DNA of 64,000 bases, from contig NC_026660.2 in assembly GCF_000004075.3 (NCBI RefSeq), forward strand, positions 25,795,498 to 25,859,497, written 5' to 3'. Each line of letters starts with the position of its first letter. The stretch's first letter is position 1. Positions 1 to 10,888 of this stretch are shown here, in pieces. The DNA is from Cucumis sativus. Lineage: Eukaryota > Streptophyta > Magnoliopsida > Cucurbitales > Cucurbitaceae. Under the pieces are notes generated by a model that saw nothing but the letters and a program-made list of their open reading frames with translations, was not told the origin of the DNA and searched no databases. The translations under genes and the position numbers were made by a program.

Positions 1-800
1 ATGTTGCCTCTAGAATTGTGTTGATTTTAATCAAGTTTTAATCAAAATTTCAGAGGAAAAGGAATTTGTGGAACCCATTCAAATGAAGTACTAGAAAGTG
101 ATCATTTTTACATTGATCATTAAGTTAAGGAATTGGTTAATGATAAATGTATTAATTAATGGTTTACTGACAATAAATATATATAAATAGTTTATGAACA
201 GTCGACATGAAAATGATGTATCGTGCATGCATGGTACATTGATAATAGATATAAAAACTCCGGTGAAAAGAGTAAAAAAAATAACATATTTTAATAACAC
301 CGAGATTGTTTGAGATTAGAATATTCACCTCTAGCTACAATAATTATTATTTAAAAATTTCAATTAGCTTTTGTAAACACTAAATTAAAATCTATGTTTT
401 TGTTACAATATTCACTATTTACTTCGACTTTCGTTATTTAACATTCATTGTAATTTAATATTTTCTTTTCATACTAAAATAATCTACACCACAAAAATAC
501 ACTATTACAATCTAAACTAAAATAATAATCTACCTGTTAACCACGAACTATTATAACTATAATAATTTAGGAATATAATAACACATCATTTACCCCAAAC
601 ACTACCATGATGTATTGTATTAGGACGTTTTTTTAGATGCATTTGATATTATAAATATAATACAAAGTTCAACTTAACTCAGGTAAAGTGACTGTTTATT
701 ATTGGTACAGAGTCGTACATCATGTGTTGTCTAAAGAAAACCATGAAAAGAAAAGGAAAACGACGAGGGAAGGACAATCATCCATTCAATTTTAGATCAA

Positions 801-860
801 ACTGGGCCCAGCCATTATCGATTTGAGGCTTGGGCCCAATTTATGATTGAAACGGGCCTC
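801..860. promoter_or_regulatory. GGGCCCA element cluster, copy A
   Basis: Three GGCCC-type elements (GGGCCCA near 804, GGGCCCA near 832, CGGGCCTC near 853) within 60 bases. The same order and similar spacing recur at 1357-1423. Such elements bind TCP-type factors in many plant promoters (established for the motif class). Activity here is inference. Confidence 0.4.
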
Positions 861-1356
861 TTGAAATTATGGCGAATGGCCCTTTCTGGCAGACCATATT
901 CGATTTGATTACGTGAACTGTCCGTTCGTACTTCGTAGGCCCTTTCCTTACCAATAACGAGGGGATATACCCATGAAAAGATTTAACATCAATCCTTCTA
1001 TCTCTAATCTACATCCACCCTCACACTCATTCGATATAACCATTTCCCCACAAAATTACACAAGTTTTTCTATTGCAATCGGATATTGAGATAAAATCTC
1101 ATAATGATACATTATGTATCTACCACATTTTTTTTTATTATCAATTTTATCGTTTTTAGTAGGTTCAAGAGTTTATTAAAAATATATATATACATTAGTA
1201 CATTTGGATGATCATAAAAAATATATATATATAAAAAAAAAAAACTTTTAGGATTCAACACTTTAACCATTAATGTACATTTGAAATTTTAAAATGAATA
1301 AAACAAAAGAATAATATTGGCGGCTGGCGAACAAATATACCGATCTTTTGGATCAA

Positions 1357-1423
1357 GCTAGGCCCAAGCATCATACCATCTGAGCTTTGAAGTTGGGCCC
1401 AAGTCATGACTATAATGGGCCTC
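1357..1423. promoter_or_regulatory. GGGCCCA element cluster, copy B
   Basis: Contains AGGCCCA, TGGGCCCA and TGGGCCTC in the same order as copy A, with the flanking words AAGCATCAT and TGAGCTTTGA also resembling copy A. It lies about 1.6 kb before the ARM start codon and about 0.5 kb before the likely leader region. Confidence 0.4.
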
Positions 1424-2996
1424 ATGGTCAGAATATTTGTTGGGATTGATATTACTTAGTTACCCTCCTTCGCTTTCTGGAATAGTTGGAATTTTGTACT
1501 TTATTGGTTGAATTTTTTTGAAGCATATGTCACTCCCACCGCCATGTGACGAACAGATGTGAGAATGAATCTTGTAAGTTTAACTATAGAGCTCAATCCT
1601 AATAGACTAGTTGGGTGAGTATGGTTGTAATAACCAAATTATCTCATCAATGTTATTATAGGTGAGGTTAGGAAGATCTTGGCATTTTTAGTTAAAATAG
1701 TTAGAAGAATTAGAGCTATAACTGTAATGGTTAGTTGTATAGGTTGAGTCGAAATGGATGCTATTAATATAGTTTGAGGAGTTAATCCTAGGAAGGGCAT
1801 GGGGGATATGGTGACATGTGAGGGGGAGTTGTTGAGTGTTTTGACTGGGTGTAGACCTAACAAAGCCAAAGCGTATAGGATTCAGTCCAACAACTGCTCT
1901 CTCTCTCACCTCACGCACGAGCCGTCGTTTTGGCAAAGTATGAACGCGTTGACCCTACCGTTAATCCTCTTCCTGCCGGAGCAACCGTCGCGGCATAATC
2001 AAATTTCTCCACTACTACTAAAGCAACTTCATTTCAAATTCATCAAAACCTTACCCAAATTTCCTTACGGTTTTCCCCATTCCTTATACACCTTCTCTTC
2101 CCTTTCCGGAATAAAACCCATCCAACCAATCCCAGGGAAAAGGATAGAGCTGAATTCATACGCTTAATGCTCAAACTCGGTGACTGCGACTACTAGACGC
2201 GGTTAGATTTCCCATCACTTTCCATGAAATTTTCTCTTACTTGTCTCGGAGAGATTTAAATTGTGGTTTTTTGTTTTTTCCATTAAATTTAGGGTTTTCG
2301 TTTATTTCTTTGGTATTGATTCGTTCCATCTTACTTGTCTCATCCTCGAGCTTCCGATCAATTTTATTTTTCTTTCCAACGATGCTTTTGATTGAAAGTT
2401 ACAACGAATTTTCCGTAATGGACTGTTCACAATTGTTTCTTGTAAATTTCTATGTTGTAATAGATGAACCCTAGCCCTTGTAAAGAGGGAGAAAGAAGAT
2501 CTGTGACATGAATTGCAATTGAAACAGATTACTAAAGTTTTAGTTAGCGGTGATTGCTTATAATCATTCCTGTTTTACATTTGTCTAGGTTCTGCAAAGA
2601 GAATTATTAAATTCGAGATCTATAGATCAAACAGGGACTTGTTCCTGCGGCTAGTTGGCTCAAGATATCCCGAGGTAGTGATGAATTTCATTATGTTAAC
2701 TCTTATTTTGTAATTACTAATTGAGTTTGGCGAACGATTTCTCTTGTTCATTCCTACGTATTTTTAAAATCTTCTTATGAAGTCTGGAAATGCCGAACTG
2801 CTTTATGCATATTTAAATTGAGTTTCTCACTTGAATGGGTTGCAGTAATTTGTCCATGGGAGGCTCATAGATGAGAAACTTATTCACCATAATTAAATGT
2901 GTGTTGAAGTATCAGTTGGAGTGTGCTGGACCAAATATAGATTGTTGGTGAAAAATTTCAGACAAACTAAGCTCGAGGTCAGACTAGCAGATTCTG

Positions 2997-4693
2997 ATGG
3001 AGATTCTGGCTCATAATAAGTTGAAAGAGAATGCCGAACAAGTCCAAACCACAGGAGAAGCTGAACATGTTGATCGTATCATAACTCAAAGGCATGAGCA
3101 CATAATTAGACTAGAGAAATCCCGAAGTTGTGGCTCAGTTCCAATAGTAGACACTAATATAATACCAAATTACATTAGAAAGGCACAGATGTCAAGTTTG
3201 TCCACGATAAGCAGCAACAAGAATTTTATTAACTCTATGAAGTTAGAGAATGTGAAACTAGTCGTTACTCCTGAAAAGTTGAATTCAGATGATAGAAACC
3301 ATCTCCCCACCAGTTCTCATTCTACATTTGTCAAATCCTCCGATGGTGTATCTCAAAATGGGGACGAGTTGGATTTTGGAGGGTTGCCAGTCACTAGCTC
3401 AGAAAATCGTCCCAATGTCACCTTAGATGAAAAATCTCAAGTTCATGATATTGTTCTTTCTGACACTAATGCTAAGCCTACTTTTTCACTAGTTAGATCT
3501 AGGGATGCAGAAGACACCACTTCAACATTATCATCAATTGAATCAGCAGGTCGTACCAGGGATGCTTCTGAAATAGTAAAATTAGAATCACCAGCTTCTG
3601 CGACTCCAGCCTTCTTGCAAGTTGAACCAGAACTCCCGCCCAGATTGTTGGTGGAAAGAAAAAGTGATATAATTGAGCAACAAGCACACAAACTTCCTGA
3701 AATTGTTTCTTCTTCTGTGGCTGACCACAAATCTGAACTTGGAAGTGTTGAATCTGGAATTCAGAAGTTGGTTGAGGACTTGAATAGCAATTCACTTGAA
3801 ACTATTAGAGCTGCAATAGCTGAACTCCGAAGTCTTGCCAGGCATAATACTGAAAACCGGATTTTGATTGCCAAACATGGAGCAATCACCTTTTTGGTCA
3901 AATTGATGTATTCTACAGATGCAATAACCCAAGAGCATGCTGTTACAACACTTCTCAATCTATCAATCCAAAGTGACCACAAAGTCGCTATTACTGAGGC
4001 CAATGTAATTGAGCCTTTGATTCACGTCCTTGTTACAGGAAGCCCTGAGGCAAGGGAGAACTCAGCTGCCACTTTCTTTAGCCTAGCTATGGTCGTGGAA
4101 AACAGGGTAAAGATTGGGAAGTCTGGGGCCATTGGGCCTCTGGTTGAACTACTAGGTAATGGGACTCCTAGGGGAAGGAAGGACGCAACAACTGCATTGT
4201 TTTATCTGTCTATGCTTCCAGAGAACAAGGTCAAGATTGTGCAAGCTGGAGCTGTTAAGCATCTTGTGGAGTTGATGGATCCATCAGTTGGAATGGTTGA
4301 CAAGACAGTTGCTGTTCTAGCAAACCTTGCTACTATTCAGGAGGGAAAGGTTGAAATTGGTAGGATGGGTGGGATCCCTGTGTTGGTTGAGGCTATTGAA
4401 TTGGGTTCTGCCAGAGGAAAAGAGAATGCAGCAGCTGCACTATTGCGGGTTTGCTCAACCTCTAATAGATTTTGCATAATGGCTCTCCAAGAAGGAGTTA
4501 TTCCGCCCTTGGTGGCATTGTCACAATCTGGAACTCGGAGGGCCAAGGATAAGGTATTCACTGCAATAAATTATGTGCTACAATTTGAATTTTGAAAAAG
4601 ATTATTAATGCGAAAATAAAATTGTTATTTCAGGCTCAGGAACTGCTTAACCTCCTCAGAAAGCATGTGCGTAGTAATGTTGAAAAATACTAA
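2997..4693 (+). CDS. PUB4-like armadillo-repeat protein lacking a U-box
   Basis: Two coding exons, 2997-4553 and 4634-4693. The intron 4554-4633 (GT/AG, 80 bp) is in phase 0, giving 538 aa. Residues 1-245 are low-complexity and Ser/Glu-rich with no U-box. A short stretch (VEPELPPRL, then EIVSSSV) matches the linker seen before the repeats of plant U-box proteins PUB2/PUB4. From about residue 255 to 535 there are six or seven ARM repeats with typical words (ENAVTALLNLS-like, GAIGPLVELL, GTPRGRKDA, VLANLATIQEG, ALSQSGT). PUB4 itself is an E3 ligase; without a U-box this protein cannot be assumed to ubiquitinate and may act as a binding scaffold. The start is chosen because a stop precedes it in frame. 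A paralogue lies about 4 kb downstream on the same strand, with its intron at the same position and phase. Confidence 0.85.
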
Positions 4694-4700
4694 TTTTGAG

Positions 4701-4760
4701 GTCCAGGATCTCCTTAACGTCTTCAGAAAGCATGTGAATAGTAATGTTGAAAGCCACTAA
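4701..4760 (+). repeat. Duplicated terminal-exon copy of the ARM gene
   Basis: Immediately after the stop of the ARM gene (4691-4693) lies a second 60-base copy of its last exon. It keeps the frame, length and stop: it reads VQDLLNVFRKHVNSNVESH against AQELLNLLRKHVRSNVEKY in the real exon. It is preceded by TTTTGAG, so an AG acceptor is present in the same phase, but the polypyrimidine tract is poor. It is either 3' UTR or an alternative last exon. Confidence 0.75.
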
Positions 4761-4763
4761 TCT

Positions 4764-7700
4764 TAAAGTATGCCTGACAATTTTTTACATTAACCTTGGA
4801 TGTTGCTGCTGTTGAAGGGGGACATGCAAAATTTTTCGTGCTCCCATAATATTACATCAGGTGTCTGCGTAGAACATTCTTCTGATTTGTAAATTCTGAT
4901 GGAAATGCAGTAAAATTCATTCAGAAAAATGAAAAGAGTAGAAATGCAGGAGTAATTTCCAATTAATGTCTCGATTTGATTTGACTGTTTCATATTGGCT
5001 AACCCCCCCCCTATCAGATTTTTAGTGCCAAACGATTGGTGTTAATTAGTATCGCTTGTGAAGGATTTATATTATACCATATCAATATTTTTAAGAAATT
5101 TTGTTGTGGGAGCTTTTAGCCTTATAGCTGTTAATTTTGTTGATTGTCTACAACGTTGTATGCATTATGCCTTCCTCTTCATCCTGCTGCCTCATGTGTG
5201 AGATCATTTTGAGTCCCCTGCTAATCTGATATTTTGCTTCTCGTTTAAGCTTTGGCATGTTCTAGTAGTACCATCCTGCTGCCTCATGTGGTATCCTTAG
5301 ACAGTTCGATTGGTTAATTTGCTAGCTTTCTTTTGGACTTGACAAGAGCGCGATAGTCTTTTTTCATTTTCCTGATAAATTCTTGGATTTTGGTTCTTTC
5401 TACAGCTTTGTGTTGGTACAAAACTAATTCCCAAAAGAAAAAAAAAAAAAAACTTTTTTGTAATCATCATAAGTTCTTGTAAAAAAAAAAATCCATTCGT
5501 TCTTGTGAAAAAAAAAAACTATTAATTAACAGATAACATTAATCAATTACTTCGTTTGTAATTTTCCGTAACTTATACTGTGTGTCACTAATTATATTTC
5601 TTCATCAATAAAGAATCAAGTGGATAGATAAATTGATGATATATTGTTTTAGGTGGTAGCTGAAGGTTGCTGTGGCTTTAATATGAAAAACTAAGATGAG
5701 CAACCAAAGCCGATCCCTCAGCATCCACAAACAGTAACAGATCCTCCATTATTTAATGACGACCATATGGTATCATTCAATATAAACTCAGTAAGACAAG
5801 AATTATAGTTGCTTCCTAGTTGGGTGCTTCATCAAGAGTGAACACTTTATCCATTAGGCTTGTAATTTCTGGTGTAGCAATTTCTGATTTGATTGAATCC
5901 TTTTAATCTGAGGGACGTATTTGTATCTAAATCAAAGCATATTATTTAGAATAGGAGGATGAAGCTAAAGTTGATTAATTAAAGATAAGATAGATAGAGT
6001 TTGTTTGTGTTTAGTTAAATTCATATGAAAGATCATTTACGTTACAAACCCCGCGTTTCTTTCAATGAATCTCGTTGAATTGACCAAATAAATTTCTTAT
6101 TGGGTGTTTTCGTATGTACGACAAAATGTGAACAGTTAAGTCTACGAGTCTTTATTTCAAATTTTTATTATTATTATTATTATTATTGTTATTGTTATTA
6201 TTATTGTTATTATTATTATTGTTATTATATATAATTTTACAACAAATACTAAATATCAAATATTGATATTGGTAGAAGTATTGAGGTTTCGATATGGAGA
6301 TATTATATTAACGAAAATTTTAAAAAGTTTTATAAAAGTTGATGAAAATTGTTACATTTAATTGATGAAACATTGATTTTGGCATAATTATATGGTGAAT
6401 TTTTAAAAATAGTCAAATAAATTAAAATATTTACAAACTATAACAAAATATCAATTAGTGGCTACCATTCTGATATTATTGATAGAAGCTGAAAATTTTG
6501 TCATAAGTTGTAAATATTTGTCAAATTTACTACTTTTTACGATTATTCTCATTAAATTATAATGACGGTTTTCAATCATATTTCTACGAAGTAAGGCAAC
6601 ATTTGGATGTATATTATAAATATGTGTGAAAATATCAAGAGAGGATAAATTAAAATTGAAAAAATAAATAATGACAAAATAATATCTAATATTGGTAATT
6701 AATTATAAAATCAAAATGTGATTAACTGTTTATAAATTATTTTCCATTTCCATAAAGTTTCTTGAAATTTATGTGGTGTGTACATATTAATATGGTTAGA
6801 GAAAGTATACATTTGTACACCTAATCTTTAAAGATGGTGTTAATTCAAACATGAGACTAATAATTAATTGTATCAATTAAAACTTTAATTTCTTTTTACA
6901 TGTATCATTTTACAAACTCCACGATATTTTGTTACTTCAAGCAAAATTTACAATCATACCAATGTCTCTCTAAACTTTTCTAAGTTAATCAATTTAAATC
7001 TTTAAACAAGGAGTTCTTTAAAAATAGTCCATGTGTTTACTTGAACTATCGGTCTTGTGAAAATAATATTTGAAGAAGTTTACACATTTGTAAATATTTG
7101 TAAATTAATGCATAGATGATTTTAGAGATTCAAATTAATTGACATATAAAATATTAGAAGTTAAATAGTTTAATTGTAAATTTTAGGCATATTGATCTAA
7201 TAATTTAGAGAAAAGTGACCCTTATCAAAATTCAAATTTAAAACTCCAATTGATACTTTAAAATTATTATTTAGAGGTCAAAGTGGATATCACAAAAGTT
7301 GTTCACACTAAAAATAAAATAAGTCTTGATGAAAGAACTATAGAAAAATCCTATTAAAATTGATGAAGTATAGCTCGTTTTGAAATAAGAAATAGAGAAA
7401 TTGAAGATGATGACAAAAGCTTTAGAGAGTCATCATCTACAGACCACATCTAAGAAAAATCAGTGTGGTGTATGGTGGGGGTTGTTGGGTTCCTTGGAGA
7501 CGCTCCGAGTAATGGCGGCAGTTTACCTTTTTTTGTTAATAATCAACGAACACACCCACTTGTAATTTTCAACAAAATTTGAAGCTGCTACGAAAAGAAA
7601 TTTCACAAGAAAGCCAACACGAATTTCAGGAACTTAGCACCACTTTGTTTTGATTTGGGTAATTCTTATTCTTCTCTAATTTTATCTCCTTTATTAATTT

Positions 7701-8690
7701 TTTTTTAAAGTTGTTCTCTCTTCGAAGTACTGTTTCCATATCTCAAATTCTTCTTTGTGATGCTGTAATCGAGTCGTCCAACGCTTTCTTTTTTCTGGCT
7801 AACTTTTGCAACGTTAGAAATTTGTTCAAGAACTTCTGCTACTATCATCTGTTTCCTCTCCAGCTCGAATTAAGAACAAAAATACTGTTACATGTGAGCA
7901 AATGTTCTGTTTATGGGCTTTTCTTAGATTCTGGTAATATGGGTTTTGGAATACTTGGTGTTTAAGTAAGTTGGAGTTGTCAATAGCTGCACTTATTCGC
8001 TAGCACTTCTGATGATTTCCATGTTATTGTGGATAAGTACTTGGTATCTTTTATGCTTCATGTTTTTCCTCCATATGTGAATTATATATGATATTCTGGC
8101 TTCAAAGTGAGAATTTTTTGGTTATCCTCTCTTTCTGGTTTAAGTCTTACTATTTTAAAATTATGAGAGATTAAGATTGATTTAAGTCTTTAATTTTCAG
8201 AACAAAGCATAATAAAAATGCTGAAATGATGACAAAAGTGATCAAGGAATGGCTTCTAATATTCTCAACTTTATACTTTCTTGAATGGACTATCGTTTGA
8301 TGATTTATGGGTACTTTTAGAAAAGAACTCTTCTGAAACATTATTAAAAGTTGAAGAACATGTACATATATTTTAAGCTCATACTTGAGAAAGTTTTTAA
8401 TTGCAGTATATGGTCTCCTTTCCTGAAAAAATTGGCAGCAACTTCCTATAGTGAACTGTAGTTTGTAAGTTATGAGTTCATAATATTTTCTTGAATGGTT
8501 TGTTCGTGCAATCACTTACTTCCATTTCCTTGTGGATTCCTCAGACACTGCTTGGATGTTGGACCTGCCTCTGATCAAGTTATTACAGAATTTAGGCCCA
8601 CCAGGTGTCAGTGGACTAATAGCTTGCACTAAGGAACTATTGGGAGGTAAAGTCGGAGCCATCAACTTACTTGACTTTGATCATACTGCT
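4764..8690. other. Intergenic region between the tandem ARM genes
   Basis: Mostly AT-rich. It contains 3' UTR-like sequence to about 5.9 kb, an 18-base direct repeat (5181-5198 and 5273-5290), poly-A runs near 5440-5520, an (ATT)n microsatellite near 6165-6235, and a more GC-balanced stretch from about 7440 that probably holds the promoter and leader of the second ARM gene. No coding exon is secure. An open stretch at 8556-8723 is in a different frame from the ARM domain and resembles nothing I recognise. Confidence 0.55.
6164..6235. repeat. (ATT/GTT)n microsatellite
   Basis: About 70 bases of imperfect ATT repeats with interspersed GTT units, ending in TATATA. A simple-sequence repeat between the two ARM genes. 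Confidence 0.9.
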
Positions 8691-8716
8691 GACAGAAATC
8701 AAAATACCCGTCTCGA

Positions 8717-9764
8717 ATGCTGATTGCAAAGAGTCAAATACCATGCCAACAGCCGTATGAAAGGATGGTCCATGAAATAGTTTCTTCTCCTGTACTGGAG
8801 GCTATATCTGACCACACTGGCATTAAAGCCAAAGTTCAAAAGCTGGTTGAGAACTTGACGAGTGATTCGCCCGAAACTCTAAGAACTAGTACAGCTGAAC
8901 TACGGTTGCTCACCAAGATTGATGCGAATAATCGGACACTGATTGCAGACTATGGGGCAATTAGCCTTTTGGTCAATTTGTTAAATTCTACGGACACTAA
9001 GATTCAAGAGAATGCTGTTACAGCACTTGTGAACTTATCAATCGACAATAATTGCAAAAGTATCATTGTTCAAGCCAATGCAATTGAGCCTTTGATTCAT
9101 GTTCTTCAAACTGGTAGCCCGGAGGCAAAAGAAAACTCAGCTGCTACGCTTGGTAGTCTTTCCGTGGTTGATGATAACCAGGTCAATATTGGGAGGTCTC
9201 GAGCAATAGGGCCTCTGGTTGACTTGTTGAAGGATGGTACTCCTCGGGGAAAGAGAGATGCAGCTACCGCACTGTTTAATTTGTCATTACTTTCCGAAAA
9301 CAAGCCAAAAATTGTGGAGGCTGGATCAATCAAGCATCTTGTGAAGTTGATGGACCCAGCTACAGGAATGGTCGAGAAGGCAGTAACCGTCCTGGCAAAT
9401 CTTGCATCAACAGATGAAGGAAGGATCGAAATTGTACGTGAGGGTGGTATTCCTCTGTTGGTTGACACTATTGAGTTAGGTTCTGCCAGGGCAAAAGAGT
9501 ATGCAGCTGCAGCATTATTGTGGCTTTGTGGAATCACGAGTAGATATTGCATCATGGCAATCCAAGAGGGAGCTATTCCACCATTAGTGGCACTTTCACA
9601 ATCAGGCACAGCACGGGCCAAGGAAAAGGTACATGACTGCACCGACTTGTGTTTTCCTAAGATTCCAAATTCGCAATAAATTTTAAAAAGGAAAATTTGG
9701 CTACTTGCAGGCTCGGGCACTACTCAGCTGCTTCAGTAGAAATAAGCTCACATCACATTGCTAG
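8717..9764 (+). CDS. Second PUB4-like ARM protein, N-terminally short
   Basis: Exons 8717-9628 and 9711-9764 with a phase-0 GT/AG intron of 82 bp at the same place as in the upstream paralogue, giving 321 aa if translation starts at 8717. After a short linker (ERMVHEIVSSPV, as in PUB4-type proteins) nearly the whole product is ARM repeats, e.g. ENAVTALVNLSID, GTPRGKRDAATALFNLS, VLANLASTDEG, ALSQSGTARAKEK. There is no U-box. Family-like residues continue upstream of the Met (KSKYPSRM, compare EFPPRL in PUB4) to an AG at 8694-8695, so an upstream exon may supply the true N-terminus; a stop at 8690-8692 blocks simple read-through. It is a tandem duplicate of the gene at 2997. It may be functional or a truncated copy; the ARM frame itself has no lesion. 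Confidence 0.75.
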
Positions 9765-10455
9765 GGGATCGGAAGTGACTAATTCATAGACATGGTTTGG
9801 CTCTTACAGCTTTGTTCATGGTGTATTTGCATTCAGATGGTACATATATTGGGATGTTGTTAGATAATTATAGTTGCAGAAAGGATTAAAAAGGGAAAGA
9901 AAACCAAAGACTGACAGGGGTTGGATAATTTTCTATTGATTCATGCTGAATAACCGACTTTGTTATGCTGGTCTTCAGAAAACTGATCGATGAAATCATT
10001 GAAATGTTCTTGTTTCTAATGAAAGAAAAGGATAGGAGAGCATTCGTGATATTTTTTTGGGTATGTGCGTTCGTTTTTTCTTCCCCATGTTCCATGAAAA
10101 ATGTTTATATGAAATGAACACGAGCTGATTTTATAGTGCGTCTTGATCCTTGTTACAGATCTTTCAGTGCTGATGACAATGAAACATCAGAAATGAAAAG
10201 CATTTATTTTTACTTGCATTTTGAGAGAGAATAATTCACCTAGTTTTTAGGAACTTTTTTCTATTTAATTTTATGCCTCTGTATGTGGGCAGAGTGCTTG
10301 AATGATTGGAATGACTTAAAATGTCTATTGATTCAATGAATTTATTTGGTCGTCACAAAAACCCACTTACATTTAAGAAACTGCAGGGAGGAAAGGAAAT
10401 TAAATTCGAGTGATTTAAGTGAAAATATGATAAATTTCAAGGATGGAAAATGAAA
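9765..10455. other. 3' flank between the ARM and GASA genes
   Basis: The two genes converge here, so this is shared 3' UTR and terminator sequence. AT-rich, with no open frame of note and no recognisable repeat. Confidence 0.5.
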
Positions 10456-10888
10456 TCAAGGGCATTTAGATTTTCCCTTGGAGTTCAACTTGTCTCTATA
10501 ACAAGGGCATTCTGATTTGTTTCCATAGGTTCCAGAGGGCACACACTTGCACTGTTGGCAGCAGAGTCCACAATACTTCAAACACCTGTCCTTCACCCCT
10601 GCATTCAAGCATCTTACCCCACATTTTGAATCACAAACACCTTCTAAAAGAAGAAAACAAAAAGAAGGAAAAAGGTCAAAACAATAAACCAGTTAATCAC
10701 TTGAACAAGGAGGAATGAATGAAAGGTTGTATATTCATTGCCAATGGTATTTAATATTTATATATGTATAGTAAATCATTTATCTTACTTGGAGCATAGG
10801 TTGTAGAGGAATCAGCAGTGGCATATTGGAGGAAGAATGAGCTCAGAATCAATGAAAGAAGAACCAAAGTGACGGAAACAGATTTCAT
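10456..10888 (-). CDS. GASA/snakin gibberellin-regulated cysteine-rich peptide
   Basis: Two exons read on the minus strand: 10888-10789 and 10643-10456. The intron has GTAAG and TTTTAG borders. The total is 95 aa. Residues 1-25 form a signal peptide (hydrophobic core [13 protein letters not shown], cut after ATA). The mature peptide ends in the GASA domain with all 12 conserved cysteines ([37 protein letters not shown] and a final KCP). This pattern is closest to the snakin-1/peamaclein subgroup. Family members are secreted, hormone-responsive and often antimicrobial or growth-modulating; the specific role here is inference. Confidence 0.93.

Larger units (their letters stand above)
1..2996. 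other. Upstream region and 5' UTR of the first ARM gene
   Basis: AT-rich intergenic DNA up to about 1.8 kb, then more GC-balanced sequence that probably holds the promoter and untranslated leader of the ARM gene starting at 2997. Two blocks (801-860 and 1357-1423) carry clusters of GGGCCCA/TGGGCC elements of the site-II type common in plant promoters. An in-frame stop (2985-2987) lies just before the start codon. Splice-like signals (acceptor near 2588, donor near 2676) suggest a spliced leader, but I cannot fix its exons. No protein-coding gene is supported here. Confidence 0.6.

Noticed and set aside
1639-1936. Minus-strand ORF with hydrophobic, mitochondrial-looking residues (Ile/Thr/Leu-rich)
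   Set aside because: It overlaps the leader region of the ARM gene and matches no ND or other mitochondrial protein I can recall; composition alone explains it.
1799-2167. 122-codon plus-strand ORF before the ARM gene
   Set aside because: Lies in the probable 5' leader; no motif, and unrelated to the ARM family.
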